Shown piece after piece: positions 38,754 to 47,932 of a DNA stretch of 64,000 nucleotides. This DNA comes from Pseudomonadota bacterium (GTDB taxonomy: Bacteria > Pseudomonadota > Gammaproteobacteria > Xanthomonadales > Xanthomonadaceae). The DNA lies in NCBI GenBank assembly GCA_023388355.1, contig JAEWGI010000054.1, positions 84,441 through 148,440 on the forward strand, given 5' to 3'. Every line of letters begins with the position of its first letter. Position 1 is the stretch's first letter. The position numbers and the translations under genes were made by a program. The notes below the pieces were generated by a model, which made no database searches, was not told the DNA's origin, and saw only the letters and a program-made list of their open reading frames with translations.

Positions 38754-39127
38754 GCCTGCTTGAAATCCTGGTCGGCGCCAGCGGACTAGCGATCGGCTAC
38801 TGGCTGGTCAACGTGTTCCTGTCCTCGCCCCGGCCCTCGTCCGATGCGCCGCAGGACCAGGCGGACGACGCGAACCTGCCGCACGTCATCGACATCGGCG
38901 CGCGGCACTGGACCGAAGTGCTGGGCGTGGCCGAGGACGCGGACGAAGCCCAGGTCACCGCCGCCTACCGGCGCCGCATCTCCGAATACCATCCCGACCG
39001 CGTGGCGATGATGGCCGACGAGATCCGCGCCCTCGCCGGCGAGCGCACCGCGGAAATCAACGCCGCTTACGAGCAGGCGATGCGGCAGTTCAGCGGTCGA
39101 TTCCCAGCTCGCGATAGAACGCGATGA
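38750..39127 (+). CDS. Membrane-anchored J-domain protein
   Basis: This is a 125-residue protein. An N-terminal helix (residues 3-24) anchors it, an acidic linker follows, and a J domain at about 51-112 carries HPD at 81-83 (YHPDR). It would stimulate an Hsp70 such as DnaK at the inner membrane on the cytoplasmic side, similar in layout to DjlA or TerB-linked J proteins but shorter. It is the last gene of the three-gene overlapping operon, suggesting a chaperone input to the DUF2167 complex (inference). Confidence 0.82.
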   Translation: MSLLEILVGASGLAIGYWLVNVFLSSPRPSSDAPQDQADDANLPHVIDIGARHWTEVLGVAEDADEAQVTAAYRRRISEYHPDRVAMMADEIRALAGERTAEINAAYEQAMRQFSGRFPARDRTR

Positions 39128-39212
39128 CCACGGGATCGGTGCGCACGTCGCGCATCGAGATCGGGCGGGCCAGACTGATGCCGTCGAGGGTGCGGGCGCG
39201 CCCGCGCGGCCT
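39090..39212 (-). pseudogene. Possible 3' remnant of an unrecognised gene
   Basis: A 40-codon frame on the minus strand reads ARTLDGISLARPISMRDV... and ends ...FYRELGIDR before a stop. It has a natural-looking protein composition, no upstream start, and another stop in front. It overlaps the end of the J-domain gene. It may be the truncated tail of a gene lost when the repeats at 39285-39500 arrived. I cannot name the family. Confidence 0.25.
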
Positions 39213-39317
39213 TCAGTGCACGACACCGCAATCGGGCTCCGCCAGGGAAGTTCCCGGCAATCCGCTTCCGCCGTCATCCCCGCAGAAGCGCACTACTGCC
39301 CGAACAGGGTCTAAAAA

Positions 39318-39424
39318 CTGTCATTTCGACCGAAGGGAGAAACGCTTCATAACAGCCGGAGGCTGGTCAATCCGCTTTCTCCCCGCGCCCAAGGCCAGAT
39401 TTCTCCCTTCGGTCGAAATGACAG
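39318..39424. repeat. MITE-like element with 25-bp perfect inverted ends
   Basis: CTGTCATTTCGACCGAAGGG (first 20 of 25 bases) at 39318-39342 and its exact complement at 39400-39424 enclose a 57-bp centre. The centre contains the TTGACCAGCC core in reverse (39343-39370). Further partial repeats flank it to about 39505, so the 426-bp gap 39128-39553 is mostly repeat. Confidence 0.75.
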
Positions 39425-39553
39425 GGCGGGCGCTCTCCAACAGTCCACAGGACTGGTCATCCACGGACGTACGCTTCTGAAGAACAGAATCCCGTCATAC
39501 CCGCTTGACCAGCCATGCGTCCGTTGAAGGCCGCGGGAGCGATGGAAGTTGCC

Positions 39554-41134
39554 CTACTCGGCTGCCCTGCACACGTAGCTGTCCGCCGCCGCCACATCGC
39601 CACCCTCGTAGTGCGCATGGGTCGGATACGGGCACAGCGGGCGCTCGCCATCCACCGCGGCGCCCTTCGCGAGCACGCGCCCCGGCGGCTGGCCCTGCTC
39701 GACCCACTGTACCAGCGGCGTGAGCAGGTCGAACTGGTCGCGCGACGTGCCGCCGCCGCAGTGGCCCATGCCGGGCACGAAGTAGAAGCGGCTGGCATCG
39801 TCCCAGGCCTCTCGCCCGTTGGCCGCCGCGGCGCGCTTGTAGTAGTCCAGCGTGTCCCAGGCCGAGAACCACGGATCGCTGACGCCGTGGTAGTAGATCA
39901 CCTTGCCGCCGCGGCCGAGGAAGGTGCCGAGGTTGGTCCAGACGTTGGTGTCGGTGAGCATCTGCACCGCGTCGGCGCGGACCTTGCGCGCCTGCGCATC
40001 CACGTCGAAGCCGTCCGCCGCCGGCATCACGGCGGCCAGGATGTCCGGCCCGTCCGCGGGCAGGAAGCCCGGGATGCCGGCGCCTTCGGAGACGATGCCG
40101 GTATCGTAGGGAAAGTCCACGTACAGCGGCGCACCCGCTGCATCGCGCGGCGCCTTGAACGCCTCGGTCAGTGCGGTCACCTGCGCCGCCGACAGGCACT
40201 CGCGGTCCCGGCCGGCGCTGCACTGCAGGCGCGTCGGCTGGAAGCGGCAGGCCGCCACGTTCTCGATCACCCCGTCGGCCAGACCGTCCAGCGCATCGCA
40301 CTGGGCCAGCAGTCCGCGGTGGATCAGCGCCTTGTCGGCGGCCGAGAACGTGCGCGACAGCTGCGGCGCTCCGTCGGCATCGCGCGGCGCGGCCTTGGCG
40401 AAGCTGGCGCGGGCGTGGGCCAGGGCCAGGTTCGAATAGCCGGTGCGCATGGCCGGCGCGGCCACCAGCGCGCCGTCGAACAGCTCCGGATGGCGCTGCG
40501 TGGCCAGCATGGTTTCGCGGCCGCCGGTGGAGCAGCCGGCGATGTAGGAATGTCGCGGCGCGCGACCGTAGTGGCGTTCGATCAGCAGCCGCGCCGCCCG
40601 CGTGGTGGTCTCCACCGAGGCGTGGGCGAAGTCCAGCGCGGCGCGCTGGTCCTGCATGAAGGACGCATCGAAGCCCTCGCCCTCGTGGCCGCTGTCGGTT
40701 GACACCACGGCAAAGCCGCGCGCCAGCGCAGGCGCATCGCCCGCTCCGGTGGTGCCCAGCGGCGGTGCGATCGATCCGTTCAGTCCGCCACCGCCCTGGA
40801 ACAGGAAGCGGCCGTTCCAGTCGTGCGGCAGCGCCAGCTCGAACCCGATGCCATAGCGCACGCCACCGGCACCGATGCGGTCGCCGATGCGGCCGGACAC
40901 CTTGCAGTACGCGGGCAGCGCGACCGGGATCGGCGGCAGGTAGGGTTGCGCGCGCACCGTGTCCGGCGCGGCGGCAGGCACCCGTTCGGCCCCGGTCACT
41001 TCCAGGCCCAGGCGCTGGTCCCGAAAGCCCACGAGGTCCGCGCAGGCCTCCACGCCCCCGCGCGCCGCGGCGCTGTCGCCTGCAATCGCACCCGCCAGCA
41101 TCAGGCCCACCAGGGGCGCGGCCACCATTCGCAT
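39554..41134 (-). CDS. Tannase/feruloyl esterase family hydrolase, secreted
   Basis: This 526-residue enzyme has a signal peptide (residues 1 to about 25). The nucleophile is in GCSTGGRE (about residue 187). The acid and base are expected in the DPWFSAWDTLDYY region and in PGMGHCGGG near 455, which carries the conserved His and one Cys of the CS-D-HC motif; the partner Cys is in GCSTGG. Family members cleave gallate or feruloyl esters, or MHET. The substrate here is unknown. ATG 41134 is chosen with GGGAGAG upstream; the TTG at 41152 is unlikely. A lone gene. Confidence 0.88.
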   Translation of the reverse strand: MRMVAAPLVGLMLAGAIAGDSAAARGGVEACADLVGFRDQRLGLEVTGAERVPAAAPDTVRAQPYLPPIPVALPAYCKVSGRIGDRIGAGGVRYGIGFELALPHDWNGRFLFQGGGGLNGSIAPPLGTTGAGDAPALARGFAVVSTDSGHEGEGFDASFMQDQRAALDFAHASVETTTRAARLLIERHYGRAPRHSYIAGCSTGGRETMLATQRHPELFDGALVAAPAMRTGYSNLALAHARASFAKAAPRDADGAPQLSRTFSAADKALIHRGLLAQCDALDGLADGVIENVAACRFQPTRLQCSAGRDRECLSAAQVTALTEAFKAPRDAAGAPLYVDFPYDTGIVSEGAGIPGFLPADGPDILAAVMPAADGFDVDAQARKVRADAVQMLTDTNVWTNLGTFLGRGGKVIYYHGVSDPWFSAWDTLDYYKRAAAANGREAWDDASRFYFVPGMGHCGGGTSRDQFDLLTPLVQWVEQGQPPGRVLAKGAAVDGERPLCPYPTHAHYEGGDVAAADSYVCRAAE

Positions 41135-41278
41135 CCAGTCTCTCCCGGTCAACAGTGCGCAGCCGCGATCCGGCCGTGCGTACCGCCCATCGTAGCGGCC
41201 GGCACGGTGTCCGGGGTCAGCGATGCCGCGCGGGCCCTGCCTGCGAACGGCGCGCCACCTCCGTCCCGGCTTCGCTCC

Positions 41279-43267
41279 TCAGAGCGGCCAGACCAGCAGG
41301 ATCATCGGGATCGCCACCGCCAGCACCACAAGTTGCACCGGCAGGCCCAGCCGCCAGTAGTCGCCGAAGCGGAATCCGCCCGGACCCAGGATCAGGGTGT
41401 TGTTCTGGTGTCCGATCGGGGTGAGGAACGCGCACGATGCGCCCACCGCGACCGCCATCAGGTAGGGATCCGCGCTCACGCCGAGCGTTGCTGCCGCACC
41501 GATGGCGATCGGGCACATGACCGCCGCGGTCGCGGCGTTGTTCATCAGGTCCGACAGCGTCATCGTGACCACCAGGATGAGGGCCAGCCCCACCACGGGA
41601 TGGCCCTGGGCCACCGACTCGAACAATACCCGGGCGATCAGGTCGGCGGTGCCGGTCGATTCCATCGCTCCGGCGACGGGGATCAACGCCGCCAGCAGCA
41701 CGACCACCGGCCAGTCGATGGCGGTGTAGACCTCGCGCGGCGGCACGGTGCGCAGCGCCATCGACACGACCACGCCCAGTGCGAACGAAACGGCCGCAGG
41801 CACCAGCCCCAGCGCCGCGACCAGGATCGCCAGGACGAGGATCAGCGCCGCAGTGATCGCCTTGCGCTTGTCGGGAATGCGCAGCGAGCGCTCGGCCAGC
41901 GGCACGCCGCCGAACTCGGAGGCGAATTCGGAGATCGACGCCTGGGTGCCCTGCACCAGCAGCAGGTCGCCTTCCTCGAACAGCTGCGAGCGCAACCGGC
42001 GGCGCGAGCGGTGGCCGGCGCGTGAGATCGCCAGCACGTTGATGCTGTAGCGCGAGCGCAGTCCCAGCCCCCTTGCCGACCGCCCCGCCAGCCCGGAGTT
42101 CGGCAGCACCGCGATTTCCTGCAGCACGATGTCGGCATGCGGCGTGCGCGCGGCGTCGCGCCGGGCCGCGGCCTCCGCTTCGGCGTCGTCATCGCCATCC
42201 GGGTCCTCGCCGCCTTCGTCGCCACGGCCTCCACGCCCGTCGGTATCGGCATCCCGGGCGTCGGCCTGACCTGCCGCAGCCGTGCCCGCCCCCGTCCGCA
42301 TCGGCGCCGCGCCGGAATCCTGCGTCGGGACGCCATCGGCCCCACCCTCACGGCCATCTTCCGCGTCGTCGTCGCGCACGTCCTCCTCGAGCTTCGCGCC
42401 CAGGCTGGACAGCACATCGGACAGCGCGTCCGCATCGACCTCCACCACCAGCACGTCGCCGGCCAGCACCACCCGCGACGGATGCGGCGCGTACACGCGC
42501 AACTGCGCATGCACCATGCCCACCACCTGCGCGTCGTGCTTCTCCAGCACGGCCTCGATCTCGCCAACCGACTTGCCGACCGCACTGGCTCCTTCCGGGA
42601 TGCGCAGCTCGGTGAGGTAGGCCCCCGGATCGAAGCCCTCCACCGCCGCCTCGCGCCGGACCGGCACCAGCTTCCAGCCGCCAAGCACGATCAGCAGCAC
42701 GCCCGCGACCGCGACCGCCGCACCCACCGGCGTGTAATCGAACATCGCGAACGGCTCCGCTCCGGCTTCCCCGGTGCGGAATCCCGCCACGATGAGGTTT
42801 GGCGGCGTGCCGATCAACGTGGTCATGCCACCGAGGATCGAGCCGAACGCCAGCGGCATCAGCACCTGCCCGGGCGCGAGATCCTGCTTGCGCGCCATCT
42901 GCACGGCAACCGGCATGAGCAGCGCCAGCGCGCCGACATTGTTCATGAAGGCCGACAGCAACGCCGCCAGCCCCGTCAACGCGGCGACCGAGAGCATCGG
43001 CCCTGCGTTGCCGGGCAGGGCCTTGCGGGTGAGCGCATCGACCGCGCCGGACGTCTGCAGCCCCCGACTGAGCACCAGCACGCAGGCCACCGTGACCACC
43101 GCCGGATGCCCGAAGCCGGCGAATGCCGCCTCCGGGCGCACCAGGCCGACACCCACGCAGGCCAGCAGCGCCGCAGCTGCGACCATGTCGTGCCGCCAGC
43201 GTCCCCACAGGAACAGCCCGACCGTGGCGGCCAGGATGACGAGGATCAGGATCTGGTCGGTCTGCAT
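41279..43267 (-). CDS. SLC13 family anion permease with RCK_C (TrkA-C) domains
   Basis: This is a 662-residue DASS/CitMHS-type transporter. Two membrane bundles (residues 1-215 and 460-662) carry the inverted-repeat signatures FMNNVGALALLMP with GTPPNLIV, and LMNNAATAAVMCP with TPIGHQNNTLI. Two RCK_C domains lie between them (about 220-300 and 375-450). They are separated by a 70-residue acidic low-complexity insert of Asp, Glu, Gly and Ala not usual in the family. The likely substrates are sulphate or dicarboxylates driven by sodium, not readable from sequence. A lone gene. Confidence 0.88.
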   Translation of the reverse strand: MQTDQILILVILAATVGLFLWGRWRHDMVAAAALLACVGVGLVRPEAAFAGFGHPAVVTVACVLVLSRGLQTSGAVDALTRKALPGNAGPMLSVAALTGLAALLSAFMNNVGALALLMPVAVQMARKQDLAPGQVLMPLAFGSILGGMTTLIGTPPNLIVAGFRTGEAGAEPFAMFDYTPVGAAVAVAGVLLIVLGGWKLVPVRREAAVEGFDPGAYLTELRIPEGASAVGKSVGEIEAVLEKHDAQVVGMVHAQLRVYAPHPSRVVLAGDVLVVEVDADALSDVLSSLGAKLEEDVRDDDAEDGREGGADGVPTQDSGAAPMRTGAGTAAAGQADARDADTDGRGGRGDEGGEDPDGDDDAEAEAAARRDAARTPHADIVLQEIAVLPNSGLAGRSARGLGLRSRYSINVLAISRAGHRSRRRLRSQLFEEGDLLLVQGTQASISEFASEFGGVPLAERSLRIPDKRKAITAALILVLAILVAALGLVPAAVSFALGVVVSMALRTVPPREVYTAIDWPVVVLLAALIPVAGAMESTGTADLIARVLFESVAQGHPVVGLALILVVTMTLSDLMNNAATAAVMCPIAIGAAATLGVSADPYLMAVAVGASCAFLTPIGHQNNTLILGPGGFRFGDYWRLGLPVQLVVLAVAIPMILLVWPL

Positions 43268-43370
43268 GGGGCGCCGCGGCGGGTAGCAGGCTGCAGACTA
43301 CGGGCCTCGCCGTGGCGATGCCATCACGGCCCGCGAGCGGCTGCCCGCGCGCCGGCGCATATCGCCTTCC

Positions 43371-44387
43371 TCAGAAGTCGGCGTCCAGCACGATCCGGTA
43401 GCGGGCCTTTCCGGCTCGAAGATGATCCAGCGCCTCGTTGACGCGGCTCATCGGGAAGTGCTCGGTTTGCGGCGCCACCCCGTGGCGGGCCGCGAAGCCG
43501 AGCATGCTGTCGATCGCACCGCGCGAGCCCGTGGGCGAGCCGGACAGCGACTTCTGGCCGCCGATCAGCCCGAACGCCGGGACCGCGATCGGCTCCAGCG
43601 GCACGCCGACCACGTGCAGCCGCCCCTTCGGCGCCAGCGCGCCCAGCAGGCCGGGCCAGTCCAGCGAGGCGTTGACCGTGTCGATGATCAGGTCGAACGT
43701 GCCGGCCAGCTGCTTCAGCGCCGCGGCATCGCCGGTGGTGACCACGCGATGCGCCCCAAACGCGCGCGCCTCCTCCTCCTTGGAGGCGCTGGTGGTGAAC
43801 GCGGTGACCTCGCAGCCCCAGGCCCGGCAGAACTTCAGCGCCATGTGCCCCAGTCCACCGATGCCGATCACGCCCACCCGCGCGGTGGGCGGGATGCCCA
43901 GCTCGCGCAGCGGCGCGAACACGGTGATGCCGCCGCACAGCAGCGGACCGGACTCGGCCGCGTCCAGGCCGTCGGGCAAGGGCGACACCCATACCCAGTG
44001 CGCGCGCACCTTCTCGGCAAAGGCGCCGTGGCGCCCGCCGATGGTGGCCTGCACCTGGCGGCACAGATGCTGCTCGCCGGCCAGGCAGGCATCGCAATGC
44101 AGGCAGCTGCGCGCGTTCCAGCCCAGGCCAACGCGCTGGCCCAGCGCCACGCCCTTGGCGTGCTCGCCCAGTGCCGTCACCCGCCCCACCGCCTCGTGGC
44201 CGGGCACGAACGGATAGGCGGTGAAGCCCCACTCGTTGTCCAGCATCGACAGGTCGGAATGGCAGAGGCCGCAGTGCTCGACCGTGATCTCGACCTCCTC
44301 GGCGCCCAGCGGACCGGGGTCGTACTCGAACGGTTCCAGCGGGGCGCCGGCTTTGGGGGCGGCCCAGGCGCGGTAGGGGGTGGTCAT
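43371..44387 (-). CDS. Zinc-dependent NAD(P) alcohol dehydrogenase
   Basis: This 338-residue medium-chain dehydrogenase is cytoplasmic. The catalytic zinc site includes CGLCHSD and PGHEAVG; the structural zinc site has CLHCDACLAGEQHLC. The Rossmann motif GIGGLGHMALKF lies near residue 175. The layout matches the YahK/cinnamyl-type aldehyde reductase group. The cofactor is likely NADP(H), but this is not certain. It ends close to the SLC13 gene on the same strand, with a gap of about 100 bp. Confidence 0.92.
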   Translation of the reverse strand: MTTPYRAWAAPKAGAPLEPFEYDPGPLGAEEVEITVEHCGLCHSDLSMLDNEWGFTAYPFVPGHEAVGRVTALGEHAKGVALGQRVGLGWNARSCLHCDACLAGEQHLCRQVQATIGGRHGAFAEKVRAHWVWVSPLPDGLDAAESGPLLCGGITVFAPLRELGIPPTARVGVIGIGGLGHMALKFCRAWGCEVTAFTTSASKEEEARAFGAHRVVTTGDAAALKQLAGTFDLIIDTVNASLDWPGLLGALAPKGRLHVVGVPLEPIAVPAFGLIGGQKSLSGSPTGSRGAIDSMLGFAARHGVAPQTEHFPMSRVNEALDHLRAGKARYRIVLDADF

Positions 44388-44480
44388 GGCAGGTCACTCG
44401 ACTGGAGACGACCGGCACGATACGCCAGCGGCGCGAAGCTGGCCGTGACAGCAGCCGCGAGCGGCCTGCCCTCTGGAAGA

Positions 44481-44503
44481 AATGCCCCTGACACCATTTC
44501 CCC
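44481..44503. repeat. REP-like unit (TGACACCATTTCCCC)
   Basis: AATGCCCCTGACACCATTTC with CCC is one mismatch from units at 46533-46554 and 47585-47606. It lies in the gap between divergent alcohol dehydrogenase and 44633 genes. Confidence 0.5.
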
Positions 44504-44632
44504 GTACGCCGCGCGATCGCCACACCGCCGACCTGCCCCGACCGGCGCCGCCTGATCACGCGGCAGATGTCCAGTCCTATCCAGCGTGCACCGCTTTGCC
44601 TAAGCTCGTCGGCCATTTCGTCAGGAGGCAGC

Positions 44633-45457
44633 ATGGAAGTCAGGATTTTCAGTGGCCACGAGGTCGATGTCGGGTCGTCGCCAAACGTGGTGGTCGGGCA
44701 AGTCGAAGCCGCGGACGTGGACGCACTGGGCGAAGCCGCCTGCACGGCCATCCTCGACAGCGTGCTGGCCCATCTGGAGAGCACCCCGCTGCGCGCCGAT
44801 GCACCGGTCCCTCATTGGACGTTCGCCCTGGTCGCGGACGGGGAACTGGCCGCGCTCGAGCACGCGATCTACCAGCAGGCGGCCGCGTTTCCCGCGCTGC
44901 ACGAGCGTATCCACGCACTGGTGCGGGCCACCGCCCAGGGGGCCGGCGGGCACCGCCCCTGGGCCGATGAAGAAACTCCCACCGGCGCGGCCGGCGCGAC
45001 CGCGCTGGCGCTGCAGTCGCGGGACCGGATCCCTGCCTACCTCGACTACCTGCGCGAATGCGATCTCGACCACGAGGTGCTCCAGGCTGACGAGCTGGAC
45101 GCCATCGTCCAGGCCCACGGCTGGAACGACGACACCATCGCCCTGGTCGTGGCCCGGCTCACCCATTGCTGCGGACAGCACGGCGAGGAACAGGTCGGCG
45201 CCTGGCTGGAGGAAAGCGGGCTGGACGAATACCTGGAAGCGGCCAGCGGCCGCGCCGGGCTGCTCGCCGAAGTGCGCCGCGCGCTCAGCATCGCCCCGAT
45301 CCCGGCCTGGGGTCGCCAGGACCGTGCGACCGGTGCAGTGGCATGGACCGGGGACGGCCTCGAGCTCCAGCTGGAACTGCTCGGGCAGCTGTTGGACGAG
45401 GACGAACTGGAGGCGATGCGGACGCACGCCGTGGCTGCCGTGGGACTCGTCGACTGA
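44633..45457 (+). CDS. Hypothetical acidic protein
   Basis: This is a 274-residue soluble, acidic protein with no recognised domain. The frame begins at 44567, but ATG 44633 has an ideal AGGAGG 5 nt upstream. A pattern of short amphipathic helices and a Trp/Asp-rich region (GHRPWADEE) is visible. The codon pattern is normal. It lies alone between two repeat-bearing gaps. Confidence 0.65.
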   Translation: MEVRIFSGHEVDVGSSPNVVVGQVEAADVDALGEAACTAILDSVLAHLESTPLRADAPVPHWTFALVADGELAALEHAIYQQAAAFPALHERIHALVRATAQGAGGHRPWADEETPTGAAGATALALQSRDRIPAYLDYLRECDLDHEVLQADELDAIVQAHGWNDDTIALVVARLTHCCGQHGEEQVGAWLEESGLDEYLEAASGRAGLLAEVRRALSIAPIPAWGRQDRATGAVAWTGDGLELQLELLGQLLDEDELEAMRTHAVAAVGLVD

Positions 45458-45494
45458 GGCTTCGCCGACACCTGCCGGCGCATGGCCAGGGATC

Positions 45495-45594
45495 CTCTGA
45501 ACAAAGCGATATTGTCATTCCGAACGCAGTGAGGAATCTTGAGAAATCAACTACATAGATTTCTCGCTGCGCTCGAAATGACAGTTGTTCAGAG
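45495..45594. repeat. MITE-like palindrome downstream of the 44633 gene
   Basis: CTCTGAACAA (45495-45504) pairs with TTGTTCAGAG (45585-45594). Inside them TGTCATTCCGAACGCAGTGAG faces an imperfect complement CTCGCTGCGCTCGAAATGACA. It is about 100 bp long, lower in G+C than its surroundings, without an ORF. A different family from the TTGACCAGCC elements. Confidence 0.6.
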
Positions 45595-45711
45595 CTTTTC
45601 CAGGGAAGCAGACCTGACCCCGTTCCCCGCAGCGAATTCTTAACGCAGCGGCGCGCGCCTTGTCCTAGCGTTACGCACGTTCCGCCCATCCACGCATCGG
45701 GGGAAGTCAAC

Positions 45712-46446
45712 ATGATCAAGAAGCTCGCGGCCGAATTCGTCGGCACGTTCTGGCTTGTCCTGGGAGGATGCGGCAGTGCCGTACTGGCGGCCAGCTTCGG
45801 CGGCGCCGGCAATCCGATGGGCATCGGCTTCGTCGGCGTGGCGCTGGCCTTCGGCCTCACCGTGCTCACCGGCGCCTACGCCCTCGGGCACATCTCGGGC
45901 GCGCACTTCAATCCTGCGGTGAGCGTCGGGCTGTGGGCTGGCGGACGCTTCCCGGCCAGGGACCTGCTGCCCTACATCGTCGCGCAGACGCTGGGCGCGG
46001 TGGCAGCGGCCTTCATCCTGCTCCAGATCGCCAGCGGCAGCCCCGCCTTCGCGATCGACGCCGGCAGCGCCGGCGCCTTCGCGACCAACGGCTTCGGCGA
46101 CCTGTCGCCGGGCGGCTATTCGATGGCGGCCGCGTTCCTGTGCGAAGTGGTACTGACCGCCTTCTTCCTGGCCGTGATCATGGGCGCCACCCATCAGCGC
46201 GCACCGGCAGGATTCGCGCCCATCGCGATCGGCCTGGCCCTGACCCTGATCCACCTGATCAGCATCCCGGTCACCAACACCTCGGTGAACCCCGCGCGCT
46301 CGACCGGCGTGGCGGTCTTCGTCGGCGGCGCGCAGGTGGCGCAGCTGTGGCTGTTCTGGCTGGCGCCGATCATCGGCGGCGTGCTCGGCGGCATGCTCTA
46401 CAAGTGGCTGGGCCAGGATCGGCCGGACATCGTCGGCAACGGCTGA
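45712..46446 (+). CDS. aqpZ: Aquaporin Z
   Basis: This 244-residue six-helix water channel of the inner membrane has both NPA half-helices: HFNPAVS near residue 65 and VNPARS near 190. The selectivity-filter Arg follows the second NPA. The [21 protein letters not shown]-terminus is typical of AqpZ. GGGGAAG precedes the ATG. It is the last gene before the inserted low-G+C segment. Confidence 0.95.
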   Translation: MIKKLAAEFVGTFWLVLGGCGSAVLAASFGGAGNPMGIGFVGVALAFGLTVLTGAYALGHISGAHFNPAVSVGLWAGGRFPARDLLPYIVAQTLGAVAAAFILLQIASGSPAFAIDAGSAGAFATNGFGDLSPGGYSMAAAFLCEVVLTAFFLAVIMGATHQRAPAGFAPIAIGLALTLIHLISIPVTNTSVNPARSTGVAVFVGGAQVAQLWLFWLAPIIGGVLGGMLYKWLGQDRPDIVGNG

Positions 46447-46532
46447 ATCCAGCATCGGGGAGCGGGGCCTGCGGGCTCCGCCTCCGATTCCGATTCAAAG
46501 CCCGGCCCACTGCCTCAGACAGCAACCCGAAC

Positions 46533-46554
46533 AAATGTCCCTGACACCATTTCC
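46533..46554. repeat. REP-like 22-bp unit, left copy
   Basis: AAATGTCCCTGACACCATTT then CC, identical to 47585-47606, so the DUF3883 gene is bracketed by a direct repeat. Confidence 0.6.
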
Positions 46555-46638
46555 GCACGTCGGATCTCGACTAGGACCTGGCCCTCAAGCTCCCAGGTTC
46601 GGGGTAACCTGGACGGGGATCTCCAGGGGTGGCGCCGC

Positions 46639-47490
46639 ATGGCGACGGGCGAGGACTGGTCACGGCTGGAAGTGGAAGCGTGCGTCGCGGACTACCTGCA
46701 CATGCTGGAGTTGGAACTCAATGGCCAGCAGTTCAACAAGTCCGCGCGCATCCAGGGCTTGATGCAGAAGCTCGACGGGCGCAGCAAGGCGTCAGTGGAG
46801 TACAAGTTCCGCAACATCAGCGCGGTGATGCAGGAACTGCAGTGGCCCACCGTCAGTGGGTACAAGGCCCTGGAGAACTACCAGTTGCTACTGCTTGAGG
46901 TCGTGGAAGCGCAACTGGGCCACAGGCCAGCGCTGCAGGTAGCGGCCGAGCACGCGGTGACGCGGCCGGCAGCCATCGCGGAAGCTGTAGTCGACGAGCA
47001 GGTCTGGATCCCCAAGCCGAAGCCCAAACGCCTGAAGGAGGCACCGCCACAGTATGCGCCGCGCTTCTCCCCCGCGCGCCGCGACTACCTGGCCCGAGAG
47101 TCGCACAACCGCTCCCTGGGCAGGGCAGGCGAACTGTTCGTCATGGAGCTGGAGGCGCAGCGCCTGCACGCCGCCGGCTGCAAGGTGCTGGCCGAGCGTG
47201 TCGAGCAGGTCTCCGAAACGCAGGGCGACGGCCTGGGCTTCGATGTACTGTCCTTCGAGAGGGACGGCCGCGAACGCCTGATCGAGGTCAAGACCACGGC
47301 CTTCGGAGAACTCACACCATTCTTTGTGTCACGCAACGAACTGGCGCGCTCCAACGCGGACGCCGAGCGCTACCAGCTCTACCGCGTGTTCGACTTCCGC
47401 AAACGCCCTCGCCTGTTCAACCTGCCCGGCGCCATCGAATCCCATTGCCAGCTGGATGCGACGACCTTCCTAGCGCAGTTGGCAGGCTGA
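46639..47490 (+). CDS. DUF3883 domain protein
   Basis: This is a 283-residue soluble protein. The C-terminal half (about 155-275) is DUF3883, which resembles PD-(D/E)XK nucleases: GFDVLSFERDG followed by RLIEVKTT gives D...E-x-K. The N-terminal helical part (1-95) has the pattern of DNA-binding domains often attached to it (HMLELELNG, RSKASVEYKFRNISAVM). DUF3883 is common in restriction and defence islands but also occurs alone. Here it stands between repeats next to a restriction-modification unit, so a defence or DNA-end-processing role is inferred only. Confidence 0.8.
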   Translation: MATGEDWSRLEVEACVADYLHMLELELNGQQFNKSARIQGLMQKLDGRSKASVEYKFRNISAVMQELQWPTVSGYKALENYQLLLLEVVEAQLGHRPALQVAAEHAVTRPAAIAEAVVDEQVWIPKPKPKRLKEAPPQYAPRFSPARRDYLARESHNRSLGRAGELFVMELEAQRLHAAGCKVLAERVEQVSETQGDGLGFDVLSFERDGRERLIEVKTTAFGELTPFFVSRNELARSNADAERYQLYRVFDFRKRPRLFNLPGAIESHCQLDATTFLAQLAG

Positions 47491-47584
47491 TCCCACGTCG
47501 CGCTGATCGGCTCATGGATCAATGATTACGCGTGACGGCCGGACTCCTCCTTTCACCACCGAGGGCGGAGCTGACTCCCCGGAA

Positions 47585-47623
47585 AAATGTCCCTGACACC
47601 ATTTCCCCCTGACACCATTTCCC
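47585..47623. repeat. REP-like unit, right copy plus tandem second unit
   Basis: The first unit matches 46533-46554 over 22 bp. The second (CCCTGACACCATTTCCC) follows directly in tandem. Confidence 0.6.
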
Positions 47624-47932
47624 CACCTGGGGAATTGGACTCCAGATCGCCGTGCTACTCAAAACCGGGGGGACGTCGGATGGATCCTGCCTGTAGATAA
47701 TGAACCCGACCCCATTTCCCGGCTTGACGGGGGAGCTTACGCGTCATCAACCCGTCCTATTCCTTCGGCCTGGCCATGACGGACAAGGGGTAAACGACCT
47801 ACCCGGAGCCGGGAGCAGTTCGTTCTGTCCTATTGCCCCGGGCCGCGAAATGCTGACCCCGTTGTTCGGCTTGGTCGACGGTCTTACCTTCTGAGAATCT
47901 ACCTTGATCTAATCGAGTCGAGCTGCCCCCCG

